In this document: in pieces, positions 45,276-55,291 of the stretch
Numbering within the stretch: the stretch's first letter is position 1
How the letters are laid out: each line of letters begins with the position of its first letter
NCBI RefSeq assembly: GCF_014652695.1
Contig: NZ_BMZH01000010.1
Coordinates: 1 to 64,000 of the forward strand
Reading direction: 5' to 3'
DNA: 64,000 nt
Source: Algimonas arctica
GTDB lineage: Bacteria > Pseudomonadota > Alphaproteobacteria > Caulobacterales > Maricaulaceae
Notes under the pieces: model-generated
The model's database searches: none
The model's input: the letters and a program-made list of their open reading frames with translations, nothing else
Told to the model about the DNA's origin: nothing
Position numbers and translations under genes: made by a program

Positions 45276-46658
45276 ATGGGACCCGCCATGATCAAGATGA
45301 TCAAAACCATCGGCGCGCGTTTGGAGCGTTTCCTAAGAATTGACTCATCGTCCGGGTCTGCGGCCCGTATCCGCGCGCGTATCGTTTATGGCACAGGCCT
45401 TATTTGTCTTTGTCTACAACTGTTGAACATGGTTTCAATGAGCGTGGTTTATAAAAGCTGGACCTCGCAACATTATGTCGCGACCATCAGTTGCCTCATC
45501 TTTCTCGGCATGACGCTCGCCCTGCGATACACGAAATCCCCGACCTTCTTTGGCGGCGGTTATGCTGCGCTCGCTATCATTAGTATCGGGGTTGCAGCCT
45601 CAGTCGAAACAATCCCGGGACACCCCCCCTATGGGATCAATACAGCTTTAGTCCCGTTACTCTGTTCAGGCGCAGCGTTTATCGCCTTCATCGGAACGCG
45701 GGCCGTGTCTGCGGCCTATCTTATCGCTAGCCTTATTCTGATTGGAGCCTTGTATAAGATAACGGCTGACAGCAACCCGACAGGCGTGGACGCTATCTTG
45801 GCGTGGCAACGCACGGTTCAAGCCTCCATAGCGGCTCTCATGGTCGGGGGTATTTGCACCGCCATCGCCACCATTGTTTTCCGCAACCTCACTGAACTCG
45901 AAGCGGCGTTAGTTAGAGCCAAGTCGGCAGAACAAGCCCGCACCAATTTCCTCTCGACCATGAGCCACGAAATTCGGACGCCCTTGCACGGTATTCTTGG
46001 TCTTTCCGATTTGTTGGCGCGCTCTGAGCTCCCAAACCCTCAGGATCGCTACGCACAGCTCATCACTGTCAGCGCGAATAATCTGATGGAAATTATTGAC
46101 GAAGTGCTGGAAATGGCCCGCCTCGAAGATGGTACGGTCCAGACAAAGGCCGAGCCCTTTAACCCCGCCTTACTTCTGCAGGACGTGTGCGATCTGTTTG
46201 CGGTCAAAGCCACAGAAAAGGAACTCTGGATGGGGACAGATATCGATCCCAATATTCCACCCGTTCTGATCGGCGACAATTCTCACCTCCGGCAGGTCAT
46301 CAGTAATCTTGTGGGCAATGCCTTGAAGTTCACGCAATCAGGGGGAGTGCGAATCGGAGCGCGTCTCGCCGGGATCAACGCTGAGGCTGCTGCGGTTCAA
46401 TTCTATGTCCAAGATTCCGGAGTCGGGATTGCGCTCGAAGATCAATCGGTAGTCTTTGAGCGGTTCAAACAAACAGATTCCGCCAAGATATCGACGATCA
46501 AAGGTACGGGTCTAGGACTTTCTATCTGTCGGGAACTCACCGACATTATGGGTAGTACGCTCGAATTAATGAGCAACCCGGGTGAAGGAACGACCTTCTA
46601 CTTCACCCTCACGCTTCCAATCGCTTTAGAGACAAGCGAATACACGCAAGTCGCCTAA
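45276..46658 (+). CDS. Membrane sensor histidine kinase, second of a tandem pair
   Basis: I choose ATG 45276 because the product then aligns from its first residues with the preceding kinase (MGPAMIK against MNPAWSK; shared ERFLRI and RIRARIVY). The 460-residue protein again has about six spans, TMSHEIRTPLHGILGLSDLL with the phospho-His, and HATPase motifs NALKFTQSGGVRIGA and GTGLGLSICREL. No response regulator is adjacent. The pair arose by duplication, and the membrane parts have diverged more than the kinase cores. Confidence 0.9.
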   Translation: MGPAMIKMIKTIGARLERFLRIDSSSGSAARIRARIVYGTGLICLCLQLLNMVSMSVVYKSWTSQHYVATISCLIFLGMTLALRYTKSPTFFGGGYAALAIISIGVAASVETIPGHPPYGINTALVPLLCSGAAFIAFIGTRAVSAAYLIASLILIGALYKITADSNPTGVDAILAWQRTVQASIAALMVGGICTAIATIVFRNLTELEAALVRAKSAEQARTNFLSTMSHEIRTPLHGILGLSDLLARSELPNPQDRYAQLITVSANNLMEIIDEVLEMARLEDGTVQTKAEPFNPALLLQDVCDLFAVKATEKELWMGTDIDPNIPPVLIGDNSHLRQVISNLVGNALKFTQSGGVRIGARLAGINAEAAAVQFYVQDSGVGIALEDQSVVFERFKQTDSAKISTIKGTGLGLSICRELTDIMGSTLELMSNPGEGTTFYFTLTLPIALETSEYTQVA

Positions 46659-46685
46659 TCAGGCGACTGCGCTATGTGATGCGGG

Positions 46686-47468
46686 TTAAGCCCGTTCGAC
46701 CATCATTGATTTGATTTCCGCAATCGCTTTGGCCGGGTTCAAACCCTTTGGACAGACGTTCGCGCAATTCATGATGGTGTGGCAGCGATAGAGTTTGAAA
46801 GGGTCTTCCAAACCATCCAGTCGCGCCGTTGTGGCATCATCGCGGCTATCCACTAACCAACGATAGGCTTGCAGCAGAGCCGCAGGGCCGAGGTAGCGGT
46901 CGCCGTTCCACCAATAAGATGGGCAAGAGGTCGAACAAGAGGCACAGAGGATACACTCATAGTAGCCATCTAGCTTTTCCCGATCATCTGGGCTTTGCTT
47001 GAATTCTTCCTTTGGCTCCGCCTCAGTCGTGTGCAGCCACGGTTCAATCGAAGCGTACTGCTTATAAAAATTAGACAAGTCCGGAACGAGGTCGCGGACG
47101 ACGGGCAAGTGCGGCAGCGGGCTAATCATCACGGTGTCGCCACCGGCAACATCTTCAATCGCGCGGGTACACGCGAGCGTATTACGCCCGCCAATATTCA
47201 TCGCGCAAGATCCACAGACCCCTTCGCGGCAGGAGCGACGGAAGGCGAGCGTCGGATCAATTTCGTTTTTGATCTTGAAGAGCGCGTCGAGAACCATCGG
47301 GCCGCAGTCATCCAAATCAATCTGATAGCTATCCCAGCGCGGCTTACCGCCGTCGCTTGGATCATAGCGATAGATTTTGAACGTGCGGATATTCGCCGCT
47401 GACGTATCAGCCGCAAAGACTTTGCCCTTACCGATCCGTGAATTTTTGGGCAGCGCAAGCTGAACCAT
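46686..47468 (-). CDS. sdhB: Succinate dehydrogenase iron-sulfur subunit
   Basis: ATG 47468 behind AAGGATG gives 260 residues. The [2Fe-2S] ligands are in [21 protein letters not shown]. The [4Fe-4S] and [3Fe-4S] clusters are bound by [12 protein letters not shown] and [20 protein letters not shown]. SdhB wires FAD in SdhA to quinone at the SdhCD membrane anchor in complex II. It is encoded about 10 kb from sdhC-sdhD-sdhA (57913-60477), on the same strand, with unrelated genes between. That is unusual, because the four genes are normally one operon. Confidence 0.96.
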   Translation of the reverse strand: MVQLALPKNSRIGKGKVFAADTSAANIRTFKIYRYDPSDGGKPRWDSYQIDLDDCGPMVLDALFKIKNEIDPTLAFRRSCREGVCGSCAMNIGGRNTLACTRAIEDVAGGDTVMISPLPHLPVVRDLVPDLSNFYKQYASIEPWLHTTEAEPKEEFKQSPDDREKLDGYYECILCASCSTSCPSYWWNGDRYLGPAALLQAYRWLVDSRDDATTARLDGLEDPFKLYRCHTIMNCANVCPKGLNPAKAIAEIKSMMVERA

Positions 47469-47548
47469 GTGACATCCTTTTCCTGTAGACCCCGCCTTAT
47501 AGCGAGGTCTGCGCAAGAAACGAAGGGCTTAGTTAGTCAGTTCACGCC

Positions 47549-48985
47549 TTATTCAGTAGGCATTTTGTCGCCATACCAGTCCATATTGCGTGTCAGGTAG
47601 AGCGTGGCGGCTATCGCAATGAAACTGATCAGTGCCCCGACCATAAGAGCGAAGTCCTGAATCCGCATCAACACGAACAGTAAGGCATAGACAGCGCCGA
47701 ACACGAGAGCGGATTTCCAAATCAAATCACGGCCAAACACAGCCCCCGCATATCCCGCCGTCAGGACCACGGTCGCAACCGCGCTAAGGATAAAGGCCGG
47801 CGTGAAACCGATATGTTCGGCAAACGCGAGCAGCAATAAATAGAAAACGGCCTGTGCGATACCGATCAGAAGATATTGCGCAGGATGGACCCTCACACCC
47901 AATAGGGTTTCCATGAGGAAGTAAGCCAGAAAAACGAGACCGATAAATAGAATGGCATATTTGAGCGCCCGGTTGACCGTTTGATAGGGGTTGAGCGGAC
48001 TAACGAAATTGACCTCCATCTGACCCGTAGTCCCGTGAACAAGACCGTTCATGTCCATAGCCCGCCCTTCGGCCGCCATTCCGCGCCGAAGATAGGGCAC
48101 AGACCAATCAGCCGTAAAACCTACATCCGAAATATCACGATCTCCCGGGGGAAAGCGGCCCGCAAAACCGGGATGTGGCCAGTCAGAACTTACGCGAAGG
48201 CGCGTGCTCTTAGCATAGGGCGAGACTGACAGACGATTAGCACCGGTAAAGGCCATGCGCGCTTCGACGTCTGTCGGGCCTAACCCCAGGATCTCGTTCG
48301 CCGGAACAGACAGTAAAGTGAAACCCTCAACATCCAAACGATCATAAATGATGCCGTACCCCGGCTGTGTCAGCGCCGATTCAGTGGCAATCCCTGTGGC
48401 GAAATCCACATTCGAACTGTTGAAGTCAGAGCGCGAAGAGTAGGGTTCAAACGTAAGCGTTTTTACTCCGTCACTTAAAATCACATCTGATTGAAGTCCG
48501 GTGACATCAGCCAAACCGACGAGTATTTTCGCTTGATCTAAATCAAAGATTAACCCCGATTGCGCCGGCAACTCCGACAAGGGTGGCAAAACTGCGCGAA
48601 GGCGACCGTCCGCGGAATAGACCGGAACTTTATAGAGTGACCGGCTTTTTTCTTCGACGGTGATGCCCTCAAACACGGCGTCACCACTTGTCGCGGACAC
48701 AATATAATCGCCTTCACGCACCCCCCCATTCACCAATGTTTCCCGATAGGGCACGACCAGAATGGGGCCGAGCAATTGTTGCGCGCCGCCGTACGTCTGG
48801 CTGACCTCCCGCGACACATCATCGGCGCGCGAGGACCGCTCGAAACTAATGGCCGAAATAAACATGACGGGAATCGCCATAAGAACGACGAGCGCAAGGA
48901 TGACGATCAACTTTGTTCCCAGTGAACGGCTGACGCCGCCGGGCGGTTTGGATTTTGTCGTTGGGAGTGTCGATGGGTCAGTCAT
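47549..48985 (-). CDS. creD: Cell envelope integrity protein CreD
   Basis: The start is ATG 48985 behind AAGAGG (478 residues). One N-terminal span (TKLIVILALVVLMAIPVMFI) is followed by a large periplasmic region with QQLLGPILVVPYRE and FTADWSVPYLRR. Five or more C-terminal spans follow, including FLAYFLMETLLGVRVHPAQYLLIGIA, the CreD signature. CreD is an inner-membrane protein linked to envelope stress and beta-lactam response in gammaproteobacteria. creB/creC are absent here. A small hypothetical gene lies just upstream. Confidence 0.92.
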   Translation of the reverse strand: MTDPSTLPTTKSKPPGGVSRSLGTKLIVILALVVLMAIPVMFISAISFERSSRADDVSREVSQTYGGAQQLLGPILVVPYRETLVNGGVREGDYIVSATSGDAVFEGITVEEKSRSLYKVPVYSADGRLRAVLPPLSELPAQSGLIFDLDQAKILVGLADVTGLQSDVILSDGVKTLTFEPYSSRSDFNSSNVDFATGIATESALTQPGYGIIYDRLDVEGFTLLSVPANEILGLGPTDVEARMAFTGANRLSVSPYAKSTRLRVSSDWPHPGFAGRFPPGDRDISDVGFTADWSVPYLRRGMAAEGRAMDMNGLVHGTTGQMEVNFVSPLNPYQTVNRALKYAILFIGLVFLAYFLMETLLGVRVHPAQYLLIGIAQAVFYLLLLAFAEHIGFTPAFILSAVATVVLTAGYAGAVFGRDLIWKSALVFGAVYALLFVLMRIQDFALMVGALISFIAIAATLYLTRNMDWYGDKMPTE

Positions 48986-49091
48986 GAGAGCCTCTTGGGA
49001 AAACAGTCGTGACACGCATGAAGAGCTTCGATGGCGCAATCATGTCCGAAAGACGAAAAATTACGACCGTTTAGCGCTCCTATCAAGGCAG

Positions 49092-49412
49092 CTAGATCTT
49101 AAAAGCCTGACGGCCCTCACGCAGACTAGTCCGGTAATCGGGCATCGCCATCGGGTCACTATCATTGGCCGCAATGACAGGCTCATTAAACAGGAAACCA
49201 AGCTCGTCCGCGCTACATGATAAGACGCTAGCGATGTCACTTAAAATAAGACGGCGGAGCGGAACTCGGGAGTCTTTGGCAGCCCGCAAAGCACTGGCGA
49301 CGAAAGTGTTGGATGCGCATAAATCGGGAGTATCAGATGTCGCGATTAAATTTTGCAGTGACCCGGTCTTGTATGACTTCGTTTGCCGTCTGAAAAATAT
49401 TCGACTGATCAC
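49092..49412 (-). CDS. Small hypothetical protein, 106 aa
   Basis: A GTG start at 49412 has a good ribosome site (GGGGAGG, seven bases ahead). The product has a basic N-terminus (RIFFRRQTKSYKT). The middle helix region is ASALRAAKDSRVPLRRLILS, then SADELGFLFNEPVIAANDSD; no membrane span is present. A plus-strand frame over the same bases (49165-49431) looks less protein-like. I do not recognise the family. It lies about 100 bases upstream of creD on the same strand. Confidence 0.45.
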   Translation of the reverse strand: MISRIFFRRQTKSYKTGSLQNLIATSDTPDLCASNTFVASALRAAKDSRVPLRRLILSDIASVLSCSADELGFLFNEPVIAANDSDPMAMPDYRTSLREGRQAFKI

Positions 49413-49568
49413 AAAAGACCTCCCCGACTAATTTGCCCCCACAGCAAATTCCCTGAGATTGTCTTTCAACAGACCGCAGAGCTTACAGGGTCCACAGCAT
49501 CATAATAAACTCACCAGCAAAAGTTAATTTTTATTAACGCGATCATATCCGGTCAGACTTAAACCGCT

Positions 49569-50297
49569 TTAACCGAACACTCGCTTTAGGATAGCGGATG
49601 TCCGCGCAGCCGGGTCAGATCGGATCGCCTTTTCTTCTTCAGCGATAAAATGGAACACGCCACGAAGACCGTAGTCAACGCCATGACCGATAAGATCGGA
49701 TTTCAAATCAACGCCGGATCCACCAAGCAACCCCAGAGGCACTTGACGTTCGACGTCATCAACCAGGCGCAATGCGCCCGTATCGGCCAAGGCGTCTTGC
49801 ATAATCGGTGCGAACAGCGTCGTCAGACTGTCAGTCGTCCGCTCCCGCAAGTAATCCGTCGCGGCGGTGTCGGGACCGCGCACAATGTTGATCGCGTCTT
49901 GGATGGTCAGACCGCGTACAGCGTCTATGAAAATATTGCGGGCCGCCGGAGCCGCTTTTTCAGCGCCGCGATTGAGCTGTTGTTCTAGTTCTACCAACAA
50001 CCCGTCCGCCCCGAAGGGAGCGAGATATGACCGCACATCCTCTAGCACGCCCGGCAAAGGAATTTTTACGGTCGGGTTGCTAAAGTAGCCGTTCACTTGG
50101 CCTAAGTTGCTGAGCGCATTGCCGATGCCATTATCCAGCGCCGCGCGAATTCCCATCGCTGCTTCGCTCTGCGAGAGGGCCCCCGCGCCTAAAACACTTT
50201 CGATCAACGCGGGATCAAGCGTTTCGCAAGCGACGAGCGGCAGGGCGGAAAACGATATCAAAAGGGCGCGGCGGTCAAACGTCTGAAGGGTGGTCAT
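49569..50297 (-). CDS. DUF4197 domain protein, probable lipoprotein
   Basis: The 242-residue product has a signal with a lipobox-like LPLVAC (Cys24). A helical DUF4197 domain follows: SQSEAAMGIRAALDNGIGNA, NPTVKIPLPGVLEDVRSYL, KAAPAARNIFIDAVRGLTI and C-terminal GVDYGLRGVFHFIAEEEKAI. The family is periplasmic and of unknown function. Its start overlaps the stop of the upstream small membrane protein gene by four bases. Confidence 0.85.
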   Translation of the reverse strand: MTTLQTFDRRALLISFSALPLVACETLDPALIESVLGAGALSQSEAAMGIRAALDNGIGNALSNLGQVNGYFSNPTVKIPLPGVLEDVRSYLAPFGADGLLVELEQQLNRGAEKAAPAARNIFIDAVRGLTIQDAINIVRGPDTAATDYLRERTTDSLTTLFAPIMQDALADTGALRLVDDVERQVPLGLLGGSGVDLKSDLIGHGVDYGLRGVFHFIAEEEKAIRSDPAARTSAILKRVFG

Positions 50298-50575
50298 GAG
50301 GTCTCGTCCTGAGTGGCTTGAAATTTATTGTAACGAGTTTCGGTCATACGCCAAGCCATTAACCCCCAAATAAATCCGCCCACCATCGACAGGGGGGCCG
50401 CAAGCATAAAAGTACGCGCAAAGTCCTGATCGTTTAAAAATGACAAAAAAGTCGATAGGATAAGCGCTGACGTTCCGCCCCAAACCAACACACCATTGAA
50501 AAACACAAAGTGCCAGCGGCCCTTTACCCGGGATTTCGCCCATTGGTCCGCCTGCGATCTCGTCATGTGTCGCAT
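50294..50575 (-). CDS. Small two-span membrane protein
   Basis: The 93-residue product has a basic N-terminus (TRSQADQWAKSRVKGRWHF) and two hydrophobic segments (FNGVLVWGGTSALILSTFLSF and FMLAAPLSMVGGFIWGLMAW), ending in a polar tail. The start is ATG 50575 or ATG 50566. It is coupled to the DUF4197 gene by ATGA and follows the enoyl-CoA hydratase gene by six bases, giving a three-gene transcription unit. No family recognised. Confidence 0.7.
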   Translation of the reverse strand: MRHMTRSQADQWAKSRVKGRWHFVFFNGVLVWGGTSALILSTFLSFLNDQDFARTFMLAAPLSMVGGFIWGLMAWRMTETRYNKFQATQDETS

Positions 50576-50581
50576 TGATCC

Positions 50582-51433
50582 CTATAAGGTCTTGCGGTTT
50601 GCGAACTTTGGCTCGCGCTTCTCAAGGAACGCGCGCACGCCTTCTTCGCAATCCGGGGACACGAACGCCTTTTCGAGTAAGGCGCTCTCTTCCTGATGCG
50701 CTGCGAACGGCCCTCCAGCCAGCACCCCGTGACCAAGCATGGTCGCGCGTAGCAGTCGTTTATTTTGTGCCACCGCTTCGGGCGAACAATTGATGGCAAT
50801 ATCGCGCGCGAGTTCCATCGCACGGGGCAAAACGTCCGCATTATCGTGCAATTCCGAGAATAAGCCCGATTGCAACCCGTCATCAGGATCAATGTAGTTC
50901 CCCGTCAGCGACCATTGCGTTGCCTTAGAAAACCCGACCAACTTGGGCAGGAAGAAACTGGCCGCTCCATCAAATACAATCCCGCGTCGCGTAAAAGGAA
51001 AGGCGTATTTCGCTTTGCGTGCCGCGATGCGAATATCGCAGGGCAAGGTCATGGTCAGGCCGATCCCCACGGCCGATCCGTTCATTGCCGCGATGATCGG
51101 AACGTTCACGCGGGAGATCGCCAAGTTGAGCTGCCCGCCCGTATCGCGCGGTACGCCATCAATAATTTCAACGTCTTTATAAAAACCAGATGACCCAAAT
51201 CCGTCAGAAATATCGGCCCCCGCACAAAAGGCGCGGCCTTCGCCCGTCAAGACGGCGCAACGCACTGACGTGTCCGCGCCGAGCGCCTCGAACCCTTTGA
51301 GCATGGTGTGGAACTGCGCGATGTTAAAGCTGTTCATCGCGGCGGGGCGCGACATGGTCATCACGACAATACCGGGGGTATCGGGGTCCCGCGTGATTTT
51401 GAATGTGTCGGATGAGGCGTCTTCTACGGCCAT
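50582..51433 (-). CDS. Enoyl-CoA hydratase/isomerase family protein
   Basis: This 283-residue crotonase-fold enzyme has the oxyanion-hole segments GRAFCAGADISDGF and AAMNGSAVGIGLTMTLPCDIRIA. Glu residues typical of classic hydratases are replaced: the site reads KYAFPFTRRGIVFDGAASFFLP, with an aspartate in the second position, as in dienoyl-CoA isomerase-like members. Exact chemistry is therefore open. The C-terminal trimerisation helix FVSPDCEEGVRAFLEKREPKF is complete. Confidence 0.87.
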   Translation of the reverse strand: MAVEDASSDTFKITRDPDTPGIVVMTMSRPAAMNSFNIAQFHTMLKGFEALGADTSVRCAVLTGEGRAFCAGADISDGFGSSGFYKDVEIIDGVPRDTGGQLNLAISRVNVPIIAAMNGSAVGIGLTMTLPCDIRIAARKAKYAFPFTRRGIVFDGAASFFLPKLVGFSKATQWSLTGNYIDPDDGLQSGLFSELHDNADVLPRAMELARDIAINCSPEAVAQNKRLLRATMLGHGVLAGGPFAAHQEESALLEKAFVSPDCEEGVRAFLEKREPKFANRKTL

Positions 51434-51645
51434 GATGTATCTCCTCTTTTACAAACGGTACTGGCCCAAAACCCCACCGTCTATGGTCTGCGTTCGGGAT
51501 CATGGGACCGATGAAACTCACGCCCTCACGCCTCTGTGAAATGTCGTGATTGGAATAACTGAACCGAACGTTCCATATAACAAATAGACCACACGGTCCT
51601 AAATCATATTGCCTTAATCACAGGCCTAAAAACAGAGATTATGAA

Positions 51646-52215
51646 ATGACTGAATTTACTCGCCACACTGTCGACACCGCCCCCGAAGCCGCCCGCCCAA
51701 TCCTTAAAGGCGCCAAAGCCTCCGTTGGGTTTGTCCCAAACCTGTACGCAACGATGGCAGAAGCCCCATCTTTGCTCAGCGCCTATACGCAGCTGGGCGA
51801 CCTGTTGAGCAAAAGCAGCTTTTCCGCGACTGAACAGCAGATCGTTTTGATGACCAACAACCGTCTGAATGGTTGTGAATATTGTATGGCTGCGCATACA
51901 TCGATCAGCCAAGGCGCCGGCGTTCCGGCAGACGTGATCGAGAGTCTCCGTTCGGGCACATCCATCGCAGACTCGAAACTAGAAGCTCTGCGCACCTTCG
52001 CACAAGTCATGAACGAGACACGCGGTTGGCCGACACAGGCCGATCTCGATGCCTTTTTCGCAGCCGGTTATGGCCAACAACAAGTTCTTGAAGTCATTCT
52101 CGGCACGGCATTTAAAGTCTTGTCAAACTACACCAACCATGTCGCCAGCACCCCGCTTGATGCGGCCTTTAAGGCGAATGCCTGGTCATCAAAAGACGCA
52201 CAAAACGCCGCATAA
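51646..52215 (+). CDS. Carboxymuconolactone decarboxylase/AhpD-like family protein
   Basis: This 189-residue helical protein has the AhpD core NGCEYCMAAHTSIS, giving a CxxC redox pair followed by the general-base His two residues on. Flanking blocks are SATEQQIVLMTNNRLN and LEALRTFAQVMNETRGWP. Members act as alkylhydroperoxidases or decarboxylases; the CEYC form favours a peroxidase role. It is divergent from the enoyl-CoA hydratase gene with a 212-base gap and stands alone. Confidence 0.85.
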   Translation: MTEFTRHTVDTAPEAARPILKGAKASVGFVPNLYATMAEAPSLLSAYTQLGDLLSKSSFSATEQQIVLMTNNRLNGCEYCMAAHTSISQGAGVPADVIESLRSGTSIADSKLEALRTFAQVMNETRGWPTQADLDAFFAAGYGQQQVLEVILGTAFKVLSNYTNHVASTPLDAAFKANAWSSKDAQNAA

Positions 52216-52295
52216 TTTCTCTGATGATTGACGCCGCCGCGCTGTTCATTTTGAGCCGTGCGGCGGCATATTCTTTGACTCCTTAAAAGGAGTGA

Positions 52296-53936
52296 CTAGG
52301 GCGCGTCACCCCTTAGCCGAGCCGCAGACCGCATAATCATACGATCAAAATTCGCGAGTGTGATCGGCTTGAAAAGATAGTCATTCACCTTGGCCGCGGC
52401 AAAACTTTCCCGAACCGACCCTTCACTTACCGATGACATGGCAATGATATCGAGTGCCTTGAAGCTTTCGTGTCGGCGCAGCGTTTGGGTGAGTCTCAAC
52501 CCATCACAGTCCGGCATGTGGTAATCCGTGATCAGCAATGTGTAAGGGTCGCCCGACTGACTCGCTGTCACCAAATGCTCAACCGCCGCTTTTGCTGACC
52601 CGACGGCATCGGCGCATAAACCTAAGCGCTCCAATTGCGTGGTGATGACTTTCAAATTTGGCGGAAGGTCATCGACCACAAGGATCTTTAAGCCCTTAAT
52701 ATCGGGGTTGATATCAGCGTCAGTTTGCGATGACGGCTCATTGGCCACAATTGGCAAATTCACGTCCATCCGGAAACGCGAGCCCGTGCCCAAAACTGAC
52801 GTTGCGGTTAGCGTCCCGCCCATCAATGTGACCAAATCCCGAGAGATTGCGAGACCGAGACCTGTCCCCCCATAAATCCGGGTCATGGATCCATCGGCTT
52901 GCTCAAACTTCTCGAAGATTGAGGCGAGCTTATCCTCGGCAATGCCAATGCCCGTATCACAGACAGACGCTGACAGGTGCAAGCCGCCAGCCTCGACCCG
53001 GCCATCGACTTCAACACTAATGTAGCCGTTTTCCGTAAATTTGATCGCATTGCCGATTAAGTTCAGCAGGACCTGACGTATCCGTCCCCGATCTCCGACG
53101 ACATAGCATGGCAGGCTTGGGGCGAATTGAACGATGAGATCGAGCTCTGATTCCCGCGCACTAGACCCTAATAAAACGACGACATCATCGACCATTTGAC
53201 GAAGATCAAACGGCTCGGGTGACAACTTCAATCGCCCGGCTTCGATCTTCGAAAAATCGAGCACATCATCAATCAGGCTCAGCAACGCATCACCTGTCCG
53301 CTCAAGCATATCGACCATTTCGGTCTGTTGATCTGTCAGCCCTGTACCGCGAAGCAGCTGCGTCATGCCAAGAACCCCGTTCATCGGAGTGCGGATTTCG
53401 TGGCTCATATTGGCGAGAAATTCAGACTTCGCTCTCGCAGAGGCCAATGCTTTTCCCTCTGCTGCGGCCAGGGCCGTCTCGCGGGCCTGAATGTCCACCA
53501 ATGCGGTGAGGTCCGTTAGAATACCAACCAGATATTCCGCCCCGTCCTCGGTCTTGAAATAACTTTTCTGCGATTCCACCCAAAGAGTTTCACCAACAGC
53601 ATTATTGAGCGCTTCATGGTTGATGTTCTGTCCTTGGGTTAGGAATACGTCATCATCCATCGCCCAGAAAACGTCGGCTTGGTCCGGCGGAGAAATATCA
53701 TAGTCGGACTTGCCCAATAGGTCTTCGCGCGTGCGGCCCAAAATGTCACAAAAAGCTGGATTTGCTTCGACCCAGAGATGCTGGCGATCCTTCACATAGA
53801 CCGGGTTCGGCAGAAGGCTGAGCACATGCGACAACAATTCCAGCGTGCCGCCATTCGGCAAATTAAGCTGCCGAACTGGCACGGCGGACAGCGGTGTCAT
53901 CGGAACGGACTGTTGGAGTGAAGCGCGCGGTGTCAT
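52296..53936 (-). CDS. Hybrid sensor histidine kinase (PAS-HisKA-HATPase-REC)
   Basis: The longest frame would run into rarA, so I take ATG 53936 (546 residues). A PAS domain at about 30-150 (LPNPVYVKDRQHLWVEANPAFCDILGR) is followed by HisKA with FLANMSHEIRTPMNGVLGM. HATPase_c has GNAIKFTENGYISV and GGTGLGLAISRDLV. A C-terminal receiver runs from ILVVDDLPPNLKV and carries the phospho-Asp in LLITDYHMPDCDGL. No membrane span is present, so it is a soluble phosphorelay kinase. An output partner is not adjacent. Confidence 0.92.
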   Translation of the reverse strand: MTPRASLQQSVPMTPLSAVPVRQLNLPNGGTLELLSHVLSLLPNPVYVKDRQHLWVEANPAFCDILGRTREDLLGKSDYDISPPDQADVFWAMDDDVFLTQGQNINHEALNNAVGETLWVESQKSYFKTEDGAEYLVGILTDLTALVDIQARETALAAAEGKALASARAKSEFLANMSHEIRTPMNGVLGMTQLLRGTGLTDQQTEMVDMLERTGDALLSLIDDVLDFSKIEAGRLKLSPEPFDLRQMVDDVVVLLGSSARESELDLIVQFAPSLPCYVVGDRGRIRQVLLNLIGNAIKFTENGYISVEVDGRVEAGGLHLSASVCDTGIGIAEDKLASIFEKFEQADGSMTRIYGGTGLGLAISRDLVTLMGGTLTATSVLGTGSRFRMDVNLPIVANEPSSQTDADINPDIKGLKILVVDDLPPNLKVITTQLERLGLCADAVGSAKAAVEHLVTASQSGDPYTLLITDYHMPDCDGLRLTQTLRRHESFKALDIIAMSSVSEGSVRESFAAAKVNDYLFKPITLANFDRMIMRSAARLRGDAP

Positions 53937-53989
53937 ATTGGCGCTGATTGCACGATTAACTCTTAACGAACCGCTATTACCGCCTAGAA

Positions 53990-55291
53990 TTACCCGCGGC
54001 TTTTCTCTGCCCGCAACCGCGCCCAATGCGCCACACGGTCCGCAATCGCCGCTTCCCGCCCCGACGCTTTCGGCGCGTAGAGTGTCACGCGTTCCATCGT
54101 ATCGGGCCAAAAATCCTGCCCTGAAAATCCATCTTCCGCGTCATGGTCATATTGGTAGCCCTCGCCATAGCCGAGCGACTTCATCATTTTGGTCGGCGCG
54201 TTGAGAATGTGTTTGGGCGGCGCAACAGACCCCGTCGTCTTCGCCAGCGCGCGCGCCGCTTTCCACGCCGTATAGACCGCATTACTCTTGGGGGCGGTCG
54301 CGCAATGTACGACAGCATGGGCCAGCGCGAGCTCGCCTTCCGGACTACCGAGCCGCTCATAGGTCCGGGCCGCTTCCGCGCTAATCATCAGCGCGACTGG
54401 ATCCGCCGCGCCAATATCCTCGCTCGCAAAGCGCACGATGCGCCGCGCCAGGTAGCGCGGGTCTTCGCCGCCCTCTAACATCCGCGCGAACCAATAGAGC
54501 GCCGCATCGACATCCGACCCGCGCATCGATTTATGCAGCGCGGAAATCAAATTATAATGCTGCTCTCCGGACTTGTCGTAAACGGGCGCGCGTTTCTGCA
54601 ACAGTTTCGACAAGGCTGCTCCGTCCAATTCCCCCGTTTGCGCGAACACTTCATCCGCCAGCGTCAACAGGTAGCGCCCATCGCCATCGGCGAAATCCAC
54701 TAGCTGCGCGCGCGCGTCACCCGTCATCGGCAGCGCCCGACCCAGCACCCGCTCGGCCCGCGCCAGCAAGCCCTCTAACGCCGTCGCATCCAGCCGATTG
54801 AGCACAAACACTTGGCTGCGGGACAAGAGCGCGGCGTTGAGTTCAAAGCTCGGATTTTCCGTCGTCGCCCCAACCAACGTCACCACGCCCGCTTCGACAA
54901 AGGGCAAAAACCCGTCTTGCTGCGCTTTGTTGAACCGGTGGATTTCATCCACGAACAGCAAGGTCCCCTGCCCCGCCTCGCGGCGGGATTTAGCCGCCTC
55001 GAACACTTTGCGTAAATCCGCCACGCCCGAAAACACGGCGGATAGCGCGACAAATTCCAACCCGGCGCGCCCCGCTAGCAGCCGCGCAATCGTGGTCTTG
55101 CCCACGCCGGGTGGCCCCCAGAGGATCATCGACGATAGCCGGTTCTGCGCCAACATCCGCCCAATCGGCGCATCTTCCGCTAGCAAATGATCTTGCCCGA
55201 TCACCTCGGACAGGGTGGCCGGCCGGAGCCGTTCTGCCAAAGGCTGCGGCGCAGCATCAGAGAGGCCAGCGGAGTCGAACAGGGAGGTCAT
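53990..55291 (-). CDS. rarA: Replication-associated recombination protein A
   Basis: This 433-residue clamp-loader-like AAA+ ATPase acts at stalled forks. It has LAERLRPATLSEVIGQDHLL, Walker A WGPPGVGKTTIARLLA, Walker B LLFVDEIHRFNKAQQD, sensor GATTENPSFELN, and the MgsA tetramerisation region with HKSMRGSDVDAALYWFARML and GYGEGYQYDHD. The full length and all motifs are present. It is about 50 bases upstream of the hybrid kinase on the same strand. Confidence 0.95.
   Translation of the reverse strand: MTSLFDSAGLSDAAPQPLAERLRPATLSEVIGQDHLLAEDAPIGRMLAQNRLSSMILWGPPGVGKTTIARLLAGRAGLEFVALSAVFSGVADLRKVFEAAKSRREAGQGTLLFVDEIHRFNKAQQDGFLPFVEAGVVTLVGATTENPSFELNAALLSRSQVFVLNRLDATALEGLLARAERVLGRALPMTGDARAQLVDFADGDGRYLLTLADEVFAQTGELDGAALSKLLQKRAPVYDKSGEQHYNLISALHKSMRGSDVDAALYWFARMLEGGEDPRYLARRIVRFASEDIGAADPVALMISAEAARTYERLGSPEGELALAHAVVHCATAPKSNAVYTAWKAARALAKTTGSVAPPKHILNAPTKMMKSLGYGEGYQYDHDAEDGFSGQDFWPDTMERVTLYAPKASGREAAIADRVAHWARLRAEKSRG

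Noticed and set aside
49165-49431. Plus-strand frame opposite the 106-residue minus-strand gene
   Set aside because: The minus strand has a strong ribosome site and agrees in direction with creD; the plus frame has neither.
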